A stretch of 64,000 bases of DNA, from NCBI GenBank assembly GCA_963588905.1, contig CAVAJF010000036.1:1-64000 (forward strand), written 5' to 3'. The notes beneath the pieces are model-generated. The model searched no databases. It saw only the letters and a program-made list of their open reading frames with translations, and was not told the origin of the DNA. The translations under genes and the position numbers were made by a program. Below, in pieces: positions 40,493 through 48,087 of the stretch (positions are counted from its first letter, which is position 1; every line of letters begins with the position of its first letter). This stretch comes from Butyricicoccus_A sp963588905. Its GTDB lineage: Bacteria; Bacillota; Clostridia; Oscillospirales; Butyricicoccaceae.

Positions 40493-40889
40493 AAAACGCG
40501 CATCGGATGGCAAATGGCGTGTTGGTTTAGGTATCATATGGATTATTTTGGCAATACAAGATCGCGGAAATTGGATAAACTGGATCGTCTCAGGAATCTT
40601 TATCTTAGGCGGCATCTGGGATTTGATTCGTGCACGGACAAAGAAATTGACGGAAGAGGAACGCATTGAATTGACAGACGAGCGCAATCAAATGCTTCAA
40701 TTGCAAGCAAAAAGTCGGGCATATGATGTTATGAATGCAATTTATTTGATCTGTATGATTGTTTTTTTAATCATAGCGCAGATTTTTGATATGCAGGAGG
40801 TTCTGCATCTGGCAATCGGAATTGGCCTGGTTTATGCAATTTCTATGCTTGTAAACAGTATTGTATCTAGTTATTACAATGAAATCTAA
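40476..40889 (+). CDS. Small membrane protein paired with the XRE regulator (DUF2178/DUF6442-like)
   Basis: A 137-residue protein with four hydrophobic segments: two short ones at residues about 19-47 (LGIIWIILAI, WIVSGIFILGGI) and two near the C-terminus (AIYLICMIVFLIIAQIF, LAIGIGLVYAISMLV). Between them is the conserved-looking EERIELTDERNQMLQLQAKSRAYDVM. The RDER/TDER plus helix layout matches membrane partners of small XRE regulators; whether this is a sensor, anti-repressor or stress protein is unknown. AGGAGGAG lies upstream of ATG 40476, inside the regulator gene. Confidence 0.75.
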   Translation: MKLYDKKRASDGKWRVGLGIIWIILAIQDRGNWINWIVSGIFILGGIWDLIRARTKKLTEEERIELTDERNQMLQLQAKSRAYDVMNAIYLICMIVFLIIAQIFDMQEVLHLAIGIGLVYAISMLVNSIVSSYYNEI

Positions 40890-40892
40890 ACA

Positions 40893-40935
40893 AAAATCGC
40901 CGTATCTGAGAATTTTCTCGGATACGGCGATTTTG
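40893..40935. terminator. Bidirectional terminator
   Basis: The long stem AAAATCGCCGTATC / GATACGGCGATTTT closes a mostly paired loop. With T runs on both strands it can serve the XRE pair and the convergent zinc transporter operon. Confidence 0.9.
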
Positions 40936-40946
40936 CATGATAGGAT

Positions 40947-41786
40947 TTACTTTCTTAATTTTCCGATAGCGCAGAACAGTGCGAACGCAACAATGTTGAC
41001 TGCAACAATGGTTGAGCCGACCGGTGTGCTGGCAAGAATAGAGAGAATAATGCCGAAGAACGCACAGCAGACGGACAAAATGGCAGAACAAATGGTCACA
41101 GCGCGGAAATTCTGGAAGACACGCATGGCGGACAGTGCCGGAAAGATGACCAGAGCGGAAATCAACAGAGAACCGACCAGATTCATCGCCAAGACAATGA
41201 TAATGGCAATAATAATTGCAATGAGCAGATTATAGGCGTTGGCGTTGGTTCCGGTGGACAGAGCAAAGTTCTCATCAAAGGTCACGGCGAAAATCTTGTT
41301 GTAAAACAGGGTAAAGATCGCAATGACAACGAGCGAGAGAATTGCGCACAACCAGACTTCTCCGCGCGTCAATGTCAGGATAGAGGTCGAGCCGAACAGC
41401 GTGCTGCACACATCGCCAGATACATTGGACGAAGCGGAGAACAGATTCATAATCAGATAACCGATTGCCAAGGCGCCGACGGAAATCATAGCAATGGCGG
41501 CATCACCTTTAATTTTGGTGTTCTGTCCGGTGCGCAGCAATAAGATTGCACAGAGAATGGTAACCGGAAAGACCAAGATCATTTGATTTGACAGATTCAG
41601 CACGGCTGCAATGGCAATAGCACCGAAGGCAACATGGGAAAGTCCATCTCCGATGAAGGAAAATCGCTTGAGTACCAAAGTAACGCCGAGCAGAGAAGAG
41701 CACAGCGCAATGAGCACACCGACAATCAGCGCATAGCGGACAAAAGGATAGGCAAAGTAAAAGGCTAATGTATCAATCAAGCTCAT
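40947..41786 (-). CDS. znuB: Zinc/manganese-type ABC transporter permease
   Basis: A 279-residue permease of the ABC-3 family, which moves zinc or manganese across the membrane. About eight helices are visible. The N-terminal FVRYALIVGVLIALCSSLLGVTLVLKRFSFIGDGLSHVAFGAIAI is the family signature. The cytoplasmic coupling loop is near SALVIFPALSAMRVFQNF. Its start overlaps the ATPase stop by 4 bp. It is the last gene of a four-gene minus-strand operon that begins with a Fur-family repressor, favouring zinc as the metal. The symbol follows function, not proven orthology. Confidence 0.88.
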   Translation of the reverse strand: MSLIDTLAFYFAYPFVRYALIVGVLIALCSSLLGVTLVLKRFSFIGDGLSHVAFGAIAIAAVLNLSNQMILVFPVTILCAILLLRTGQNTKIKGDAAIAMISVGALAIGYLIMNLFSASSNVSGDVCSTLFGSTSILTLTRGEVWLCAILSLVVIAIFTLFYNKIFAVTFDENFALSTGTNANAYNLLIAIIIAIIIVLAMNLVGSLLISALVIFPALSAMRVFQNFRAVTICSAILSVCCAFFGIILSILASTPVGSTIVAVNIVAFALFCAIGKLRK

Positions 41787-42496
41787 TGTGTATTGCCTCC
41801 TTCCAAATCAGCAAAGCGCTTGCCAATTTTGCTGTTGAGATATTCGGCTTTGGTGCCGTAAAAGGATGTGTCTCCGATATGGAGAATATGGCTGGCATAG
41901 TGCAGCGCTGCATCCATATCATGAGAGATCATGATGATGGTAATGCCGTCCTGCTTATTCAAATCGTCAATGATTCGATACATTTCTGTGGTAACCTTTG
42001 GGTCAAGACCGGCAACCGGCTCGTCCAGCAGCAAAATCTTCTGTGTTGCACACAATGCGCGGGCGAGCAGCACACGCTGCTGCTGACCGCCGGAAAGCTC
42101 TCGATAGCACCGTTTTTCCATGCCGTCCAAGCCGAGCTTGTGCATCATTTCTGCCGCCAGTGCCTTTTCTTTGCGATTATAAAAAGGGCGCAAGCCACAG
42201 CGGCCTTGACAGCCGGAAATCACGATTTCACGGACGGATGCCGGAAAATCGCGCTGTACAGCGGTCTGCTGCGGCAGATAGCCGATTTCGTTGGCTTGGA
42301 GTCCGTCTCCGGTTTCAATGCTGCCGCTGATCGGGGACTGTAAACGCAGCAGTGTTTTGATCAGGGTGGATTTACCGGAACCGTTTTCGCCGACGATGCA
42401 CAAATAATCGCCGGTATGAACGGAAAAATCAAAAGCTTGTGTAATGGCTCGGCCGTCATAGCCGAGCACCAAATCCTTACAAGTAATCAATGCCAT
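41783..42496 (-). CDS. znuC: Zinc-type ABC transporter ATP-binding protein
   Basis: A 237-residue ATPase driving metal import. Walker A is GENGSGKSTLIK (residues about 36-47), the Q-loop is GYLPQQ, the signature is ELSGGQQQRVLLARAL, Walker B is ILLLDEPVAGLD, and the switch histidine is in MISHDMD. It sits between the substrate-binding lipoprotein (15 bp gap) and the permease (4 bp overlap). Confidence 0.92.
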   Translation of the reverse strand: MALITCKDLVLGYDGRAITQAFDFSVHTGDYLCIVGENGSGKSTLIKTLLRLQSPISGSIETGDGLQANEIGYLPQQTAVQRDFPASVREIVISGCQGRCGLRPFYNRKEKALAAEMMHKLGLDGMEKRCYRELSGGQQQRVLLARALCATQKILLLDEPVAGLDPKVTTEMYRIIDDLNKQDGITIIMISHDMDAALHYASHILHIGDTSFYGTKAEYLNSKIGKRFADLEGGNTQ

Positions 42497-42511
42497 AGAT
42501 ATAGATGCTCC

Positions 42512-43525
42512 TTATTGCAAAGCTGCCGACAGAACATGCAGATTTTCTTCCATCACAGAGAGATAGGTCGTGCCTGAGGCAATGTCTTGTGCCGTGACGG
42601 TCTGCATGGAGTTGAGCACACGAATCTGCTGATCGCGGCTTTGCGTATTTTGAATGATGGTATTCGCAATTTTATCGTTAGAATTCTCAATGGTTAGAAT
42701 GCTGTGCAGTCCCAACTCATTAACTTTGTTTGCCAAAAAGATGATGGTGTCGAAGCTTGCCTCTGTATCTGCCGAGCAGCCGGAAAATGCCGCATAATAT
42801 GACAGCCCGTAGTCGTCGACGAGATAGCGGAACGGGAATCGGTCTGCAAACAGTACTGTGTGAATCGGTGCAGCGTCAACGGCGGTTTGATAGGCGGTAT
42901 CCAGCTGTGCCAGCTTGCCAGTATATGCCGAAGCGTTGGCAGCATAGGTGTCAGCGTGCGTTGGGTCTATGTTAGAGAGACTGTCTGCAATGGCAGAGAC
43001 GAAGAGCTGTGCATTTTTGAGAGAAAGCCAGACATGCTCATCATATTCTGTCTCTTCTTCGTGTTCGTCCTCATCGTCGTCATGATCGTGATCGTGTCCA
43101 TGTTCCGCCTGCATTCCTTCGACAACTTCCTCTTCTTTGGCATTTTCACCGAGAACATCCATCAGATTGATAACCTGCATGTTCTTGTTGGTCGCATTTT
43201 TGACAGCGTCTGCCGCCCACGCATCCGATTCGCCGCCTGCGTAGATAAACAAATCACAGGTGGAAATGTTCATGATGTCTGCTGCGGAAGGTTGATAGCT
43301 GTGCATGTCTACGCCGCTATCAAGCAAAAAGGTGATTTCTGCATCACTTGCCCGATCGCCTAACACTTCCCGTACCCAATCGTATTCCGGAAAGATGGTT
43401 GTGACAATATGAAGGGATTTTTTATCCTGTGTTTGGTCGGTGTTGGCAGAGGATGTTGTTGCACAGCCGCTTAACATGCCTGTCAATAGAACAGCTGAGA
43501 GAAACAGAGAAAAGAATTTTTTCAT
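42512..43525 (-). CDS. znuA: Zinc-binding lipoprotein of the ABC importer
   Basis: A 337-residue metal-binding lipoprotein of the cluster A-I family. Residues 1-21 form a lipoprotein signal ending in the lipobox LSGC. The mature part starts HIVTTIFPEYDWVREVLG and carries the metal-site histidine in SGVDMHSYQPSAAD. A His/Asp/Glu-rich loop (HGHDHDHDDDEDEHEEE, about residues 144-160) is the mark of zinc rather than manganese receptors. YDEHVWLSLKNAQ carries a further ligand. It follows the repressor gene by 3 bp and precedes the ATPase by 15 bp. Confidence 0.92.
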   Translation of the reverse strand: MKKFFSLFLSAVLLTGMLSGCATTSSANTDQTQDKKSLHIVTTIFPEYDWVREVLGDRASDAEITFLLDSGVDMHSYQPSAADIMNISTCDLFIYAGGESDAWAADAVKNATNKNMQVINLMDVLGENAKEEEVVEGMQAEHGHDHDHDDDEDEHEEETEYDEHVWLSLKNAQLFVSAIADSLSNIDPTHADTYAANASAYTGKLAQLDTAYQTAVDAAPIHTVLFADRFPFRYLVDDYGLSYYAAFSGCSADTEASFDTIIFLANKVNELGLHSILTIENSNDKIANTIIQNTQSRDQQIRVLNSMQTVTAQDIASGTTYLSVMEENLHVLSAALQ

Positions 43526-43528
43526 AGG

Positions 43529-43957
43529 TTATGAACCTCCGGATTGTCGGCAATCCTCACAGATGCCATAAATAACAGAGCGCGGTGCGTCTACTTGAAA
43601 GCCATGATCGCTCATCAAATGCATGTAGACGGACTCAAGCTCCTTGCAGTGTAAATGAATCAGTTTGCCGCACTTTTCACACTTGCAGTGAAAACAGACG
43701 GTGGGATGACAGTGCGATCCCTCGCCCAGATATTCAAAGCAAGCGCTGCTTTTTTCATCGACGACATATTTGGCAACCATGCCCTCGGCGACCATGCGGT
43801 CCAGATGCCGATAAATCGTTGTCGTGCCGACAGAGATGTTTTTGCTTTTAAAATATTCATGAATATCGTGCACCGTAACATGACTGCCCTGCATGGATTG
43901 CAGGTACGAGAGGATTTCCGTCATCTGTTTGGTGCGATATTGAGATTTATTCGCCAT
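43529..43957 (-). CDS. zur: Fur-family transcriptional repressor, Zur-like
   Basis: A 142-residue metalloregulator. The N-terminal winged helix contains MTEILSYLQSMQGSHVTVHDIHEYF and VGTTTIYRHLDRMVAEGMV. The C-terminal dimerisation domain has the structural zinc cysteines in CEKCG and CEDC and the histidine-rich metal site HCHPTVCFHCKC. It is the first gene of the znu-type operon and 3 bp ahead of the lipoprotein gene, so zinc is the likely effector; Fur or PerR specificity cannot be excluded. Two similar inverted repeats overlap its promoter, consistent with autoregulation. Confidence 0.88.
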   Translation of the reverse strand: MANKSQYRTKQMTEILSYLQSMQGSHVTVHDIHEYFKSKNISVGTTTIYRHLDRMVAEGMVAKYVVDEKSSACFEYLGEGSHCHPTVCFHCKCEKCGKLIHLHCKELESVYMHLMSDHGFQVDAPRSVIYGICEDCRQSGGS

Positions 43958-43975
43958 AGATATTGCCTCCGTAAA

Positions 43976-44038
43976 TTGAAAACCATTTTCAAATTATAGC
44001 AGGATTTAGAAAAAAGTCAATATGAAACTCATTTCCAA
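43976..44038 (-). promoter_or_regulatory. Promoter of the znu-type operon with two Zur-box-like inverted repeats
   Basis: On the minus strand TTGACT (44015-44020) and TATAAT (43993-43998) are 16 bp apart. A perfect 7-3-7 inverted repeat, TTGAAAACCATTTTCAA (43976-43992), covers the expected transcript start. A related imperfect copy, ATGAAACTCATTTCCAA (44022-44038), lies just upstream of the -35 box. Confidence 0.75.
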
Positions 44039-44064
44039 TTTCTGTTTTCGCGTTTTGCTCAAAC

Positions 44065-44118
44065 TTAAGAAAAATTAAGAATTTTTTATAGTACAAATGT
44101 TGCAATTTTCTGTATAAT
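44065..44118 (+). promoter_or_regulatory. Promoter of the two-component/efflux operon with direct repeats
   Basis: TATAAT at 44113-44118 is 34 bp before the start codon, and the -35 region is poor (AGTACA). Two direct repeats, TTAAGAA spaced about 10 bp (44065-44083), lie upstream of it. This is a typical layout for activation by an OmpR-type response regulator. Confidence 0.55.
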
Positions 44119-44151
44119 AGACATAGAAAAAACGAAGGGGCGTGAAACAAT

Positions 44152-44850
44152 ATGACGAGGATTTTGCTGATAGAAGACGATGCAGATATTCGAGAAGGTG
44201 TTCGACTGCTCCTGTCTGCTGAGGGCTACGAGATACTGGAAGCTGACTGCGGAGAAAAAGGATTAAAACAGCTGGATGAATCTGTGGATTTGGTGATTTT
44301 GGACGTCATGATGCCGGGAATGTCCGGTATTAAGACCTGCGAAGAAATCCGGAAAAAATCCTACGTTCCGGTACTGTTTTTGACGGCAAAGTCTAGCGAA
44401 TCGGACAAGGTTATGGGACTCATGGCCGGCGGCGACGACTATATTATTAAGCCGTTTTCCTATGCCGAATTGCTGGGACGCGTCAAGGCTCTGCTGCGGC
44501 GGTATCATGTATACAGCGGAAAGAAATCTGTAGAAGAGGAAGCGGAGGAGACTATGCTTCAAGTGGGAGATATTCGCATCAATGAGCTGTTAAATGAGGT
44601 GTGGAAGAATAATCGGCCAATTCGGCTCACGGAAATTGAATATAAAATTTTGTTGCTGCTCATGAAACATCCCGGAAAAGTGTTTTCTGCACAGCAAGTA
44701 TATGAAAACGTTTGGAAGGAACCGTATCTGTACGCTTCCAACAGTACGATTATGGTACACATTCGGAATCTACGCCTGAAAGTGGAAAATGTACCGGAAA
44801 ATCCCGAACATATCAAGACGATCTGGGGAAAGGGTTATCGCTTTGAATAA
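44152..44850 (+). CDS. OmpR-family response regulator
   Basis: A 232-residue two-component regulator. The receiver domain starts TRILLIEDDADIREGVRLLL, with the phosphoacceptor Asp in DLVILDVMMPGMSG (about residue 52) and the conserved lysine in GDDYIIKPFSY. A linker leads to a winged-helix DNA-binding domain (NRPIRLTEIEYKILLLLMKHPGKVFSAQQVYENVW). Its stop overlaps the kinase start. It should control the efflux genes downstream, and possibly itself through the direct repeats in its promoter. Confidence 0.93.
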   Translation: MTRILLIEDDADIREGVRLLLSAEGYEILEADCGEKGLKQLDESVDLVILDVMMPGMSGIKTCEEIRKKSYVPVLFLTAKSSESDKVMGLMAGGDDYIIKPFSYAELLGRVKALLRRYHVYSGKKSVEEEAEETMLQVGDIRINELLNEVWKNNRPIRLTEIEYKILLLLMKHPGKVFSAQQVYENVWKEPYLYASNSTIMVHIRNLRLKVENVPENPEHIKTIWGKGYRFE

Positions 44851-46162
44851 ACCAAAATTACGGTTAAAAGGACAAGCGTTGCTCGCTGTCGTCCTTTGCG
44901 CGCTCATTGCCTGTGGATTTTATCTGTGTATCAATCAAATCGGAGAGCTTACGCTGGATCAATGCCTGTCAGATTCTGTCCATGTAGAGAAGAAAAATGA
45001 ACAAATGCTGGCGGGATTGCAACAATATGTCACAGAAAAAAATCTTGCTATTTCTGATGCAGATGCCATTGATACTTGGATGGATACCACGCACAACGCC
45101 TATTTGATGTTAGGCATCTATCAAAACGATGTCCTTGTTTACGATTCTACGGCGTATCGTTTGGGCACGGGGTATTTTGACAAAACGTATTCTGATGATA
45201 TGGAAGATGGCTTTACCACAAAAGAAATCACATTTTCCGATGGAACGGCACGTGTACTGCTGTACGGATATTATGACAGCACCCTGTACACAACGGCGGT
45301 TGTTATAGAAGTAGGTTGTTCTGTTCTTGTATTTGCCCTGCTGTTTCTTGGTTGGTTTGGCAAAAAAATTGCCTATATTCGCAAATTAGAGCAAGAGATC
45401 AAAATTTTAGAGACCGGCGGGCTGGAGAAACCGATTACCGTGCGAGGAACCGATGAGCTGGGAACGCTTGCCAACGGATTAAATCAGATGCGCATGGCTC
45501 TGGCGGAAAACATGGAAAGAGAGGCAGAAGCCAAACGAGCCAACTATGAACTGATTGCCGCGGTTTCTCATGACTTGCGCACACCGATGACGAGCCTGAG
45601 CTTGTATCTTGACTTGTTGCGTGAGGGAAAATATGCTAATATAGAAGAAATGAACCAATACTTAGATAAAAGTCGAGAGAAAATTGTGCAGATCAAACAG
45701 CTGTCTGACCAACTCTTCGACCGATTTTATATGTCGAAGAAAAGTGACGTCAAATTGGAACCGCCTGTCAAAGCGCAGTTCATTTTAGAGGATTATTTAT
45801 CCAATTTGGCGGGATTTTTAGAGATAAATGGCTATCAAATTCAAGCACAGCTCGATTGGCCGGAGACCTATATTTCTGTATCCTTAGAATATATTGGTCG
45901 AATTTTTGATAATATTGGTTCGAATATCCTAAAATATGCAGATCCAAATGAGCCGATTTTGCTGACGGTTTCCGGAAGCGCAAGACAGCTTGTCATTCGA
46001 TTTGAGAACAAAATTCTATTACAGGGAGGCAATTTGGAAAGTACGCAGGTTGGCGTGCGAAACATCTGCCTGATGATGGAAAAAATGCAGGGACTCTGTC
46101 AGGTGCGGAAGACCAAAGAACGGTATTGCATCCAGTTGGCATTTGCCGCTGTCAGAGAGTAA
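44843..46162 (+). CDS. Sensor histidine kinase
   Basis: A 439-residue membrane kinase. Two membrane segments (about residues 11-31 and 151-176) flank an extracytoplasmic sensor domain of some 120 residues. A HAMP linker (IKILETGGLEKPITVRGTDELGTLANGLNQM) and the H-box AAVSHDLRTPMTSL follow. The ATPase domain has an N-box (IFDNIGSNILKYA), but the usual DxGxG motif is absent; FENKI and STQVGVRNICLMM stand in its place, a variant seen in some clostridial kinases. I choose TTG 44843, 8 nt after AAAGGG; it overlaps the response regulator gene. A strong ligand guess is not possible, but envelope-active compounds fit the efflux cargo. Confidence 0.88.
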   Translation: MNKPKLRLKGQALLAVVLCALIACGFYLCINQIGELTLDQCLSDSVHVEKKNEQMLAGLQQYVTEKNLAISDADAIDTWMDTTHNAYLMLGIYQNDVLVYDSTAYRLGTGYFDKTYSDDMEDGFTTKEITFSDGTARVLLYGYYDSTLYTTAVVIEVGCSVLVFALLFLGWFGKKIAYIRKLEQEIKILETGGLEKPITVRGTDELGTLANGLNQMRMALAENMEREAEAKRANYELIAAVSHDLRTPMTSLSLYLDLLREGKYANIEEMNQYLDKSREKIVQIKQLSDQLFDRFYMSKKSDVKLEPPVKAQFILEDYLSNLAGFLEINGYQIQAQLDWPETYISVSLEYIGRIFDNIGSNILKYADPNEPILLTVSGSARQLVIRFENKILLQGGNLESTQVGVRNICLMMEKMQGLCQVRKTKERYCIQLAFAAVRE

Positions 46163-46180
46163 ACAGAAAGGAAGGACATC

Positions 46181-47395
46181 ATGAAAAAACATCTATTGGG
46201 AGGCTGCTTGGTAGCATCGTTACTGCTGTTGAGTGGCTGCGGAAGCGGAACAACCAATCAGACCGTGTATGTGCAGAGTGTGGGGGATATTCTTGGCTAT
46301 GACACGACGGCTACGCAATTTTCAGGAGTTGTGGAGTCCAGTAAGTCACAGAAAATTGAAAAAGATGACGATAAGACCATTGATGAAATCAAGGTACAAC
46401 AGGGAGACAGCGTAAAAAAAGGACAGGTTTTGTTCACGTATAACAAGGATTCTCTGCAAATTTCTGTAGATTCTGCCAAACTGGAGGTTGAGTCGATTCA
46501 GAATAAAATCTCGTCGTATCAGCAGCAGATTGCGCAGCTGAAAAAAGATAAAAAAGCAGCGGGAAAATCGGAACAGCTCAGCTATAACCTGCAAATTCAG
46601 GAGGCACAGTTAGATCTGACCTCCGAGCAATATAATTTGAAGAAGAAGCAAAAAGAATTGGATGATCTGCAAAAGGATCTGCAAAATGCAGACGTTGTCG
46701 CAGAAGCAGATGGCGTGGTACAATCCATTTCTTCTGACAATTCGTCCGGTTCCTCGGATGGCAGTGGTACCTTTATGACGATTTTGCAGACCGGTGCATA
46801 TAAAATTAAGGGCCAGGTCAGTGAACTGGAAGTCGGCGAACTGGAACAGGGCGCAGAAGTCACGATCCATTCTCGTATTGACGACAACAAGACATGGACA
46901 GGTACGATTTCACAGGTGGATACCAACGGCGCCGTTTCCGATTCTGACGAAAATTCGATGAATGGAGACCAAAATTCAGAGAACACGGCATCAAAATATA
47001 CGTTTTATGTCGTGCCGGACACGCAGGATGGCATGATGATTGGCCAGCACGTGTACATTACCATCGGAAAACAGGAGACAGATAAGGGAATTTGGCTCAA
47101 TGCGGACTATGTCGTTCGTGATGGAGATACCGCATATGTTTGGCTGGCAAATACAAATGGCGTATTGGAGAAGCGAACCGTCACGATTGGCAGACACAAT
47201 GAAGAAGCCAATACATATGAAATTACTGATGGTTTGACCTTGGATGATTATCTGGCCTTCCCGACGGATGACTGCAAGGAAGGGGAAAAGACGACAGTTT
47301 CTCAAGCTGGTGATTCCTCGGAGGATACATCTGGTGAAGATATGTCCGGCGATATGGGTTCTGCTGTCTTACCGGCAGAGGAAGGAGCGTCATAA
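46181..47395 (+). CDS. HlyD/MacA-like efflux adaptor lipoprotein
   Basis: A 404-residue membrane fusion protein. The signal sequence ends in the lipobox LSGC (Cys near residue 20). A barrel-sandwich half (DEIKVQQGDSVKKGQVLFTYNKD), a coiled-coil hairpin (residues about 95-165), the second barrel half (DVVAEADGVVQSISSD) and beta-barrel and membrane-proximal segments follow. The C-terminal tail is acidic and low complexity. It should bridge the MacB-like permease to the outside. It lies 18 bp behind the kinase gene and overlaps the ATPase start by 1 bp. A second adaptor is encoded in the same operon. Confidence 0.85.
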   Translation: MKKHLLGGCLVASLLLLSGCGSGTTNQTVYVQSVGDILGYDTTATQFSGVVESSKSQKIEKDDDKTIDEIKVQQGDSVKKGQVLFTYNKDSLQISVDSAKLEVESIQNKISSYQQQIAQLKKDKKAAGKSEQLSYNLQIQEAQLDLTSEQYNLKKKQKELDDLQKDLQNADVVAEADGVVQSISSDNSSGSSDGSGTFMTILQTGAYKIKGQVSELEVGELEQGAEVTIHSRIDDNKTWTGTISQVDTNGAVSDSDENSMNGDQNSENTASKYTFYVVPDTQDGMMIGQHVYITIGKQETDKGIWLNADYVVRDGDTAYVWLANTNGVLEKRTVTIGRHNEEANTYEITDGLTLDDYLAFPTDDCKEGEKTTVSQAGDSSEDTSGEDMSGDMGSAVLPAEEGAS

Positions 47396-48087
47396 TGAGT
47401 CAAATCATTGCGTGCCGCGATATTTTTAAAGATTATGCGCGGGGCAAATTGACAGTGCCTGTGCTCAAGCATGTGACGTTTTCCGTAGAACAAGGCGAGT
47501 ATATTGCTATTATGGGGCCGTCGGGTTCGGGAAAAACAACCTTGATGAACATCATCGGCTGCTTGGATACCCCGACTTCCGGCACATTTGCGTTAGATGG
47601 CGAAGAAATTGCCGGCCTGTCAGAAAATCGCATGGCAGAGATTCGGAACAAGACATTGGGCTTTGTCTTTCAGCATGCGGATTTGCTGCCGGAATTGACC
47701 GCGCTGGACAATGTTGCGCTGCCGCTGTTGTATCGCGGCGTGCGCAAAAAAGAGCGCAGAGAACGCGCGGCAGAGATGCTGGAGAAGGTCGGATTGGGGG
47801 ATCGTATGGAATTCTATCCCAATCAAATGTCCGGCGGTCAGTGCCAACGTGCAGCGATTGCCCGCGCGATTGTCGGCAATCCGAAGCTGCTGCTGGCAGA
47901 TGAGCCGACAGGTGCCTTGGACAGTCAGTCGGGAAAAAATATTATGCAGCTGTTTCGCCAGCTCAATCAAGAAGGTATTACCATTATCACGATTACACAC
48001 GCCATAGAAGTGGCGCGGGAAGCGGATAAATGCTATCAGATCTATGATGGCGAACTGTTTACAGATGGGGAGGTTCCGGTACGGTGA
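47395..48087 (+). CDS. MacB/LolD-type ABC transporter ATP-binding protein
   Basis: A 230-residue ATPase of the MacB/LolD/FtsE group. Walker A is GPSGSGKTTLMNII, the Q-loop region is FVFQHADLLPEL, the signature is MSGGQCQRAAIARAI, Walker B is LLLADEPTGALD, and the H-loop is ITITHAIE. It pairs with the permease at 49533. The first adaptor gene ends at its A, and it overlaps the second adaptor by 4 bp, so all are tightly coupled. Confidence 0.93.
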   Translation: MSQIIACRDIFKDYARGKLTVPVLKHVTFSVEQGEYIAIMGPSGSGKTTLMNIIGCLDTPTSGTFALDGEEIAGLSENRMAEIRNKTLGFVFQHADLLPELTALDNVALPLLYRGVRKKERRERAAEMLEKVGLGDRMEFYPNQMSGGQCQRAAIARAIVGNPKLLLADEPTGALDSQSGKNIMQLFRQLNQEGITIITITHAIEVAREADKCYQIYDGELFTDGEVPVR

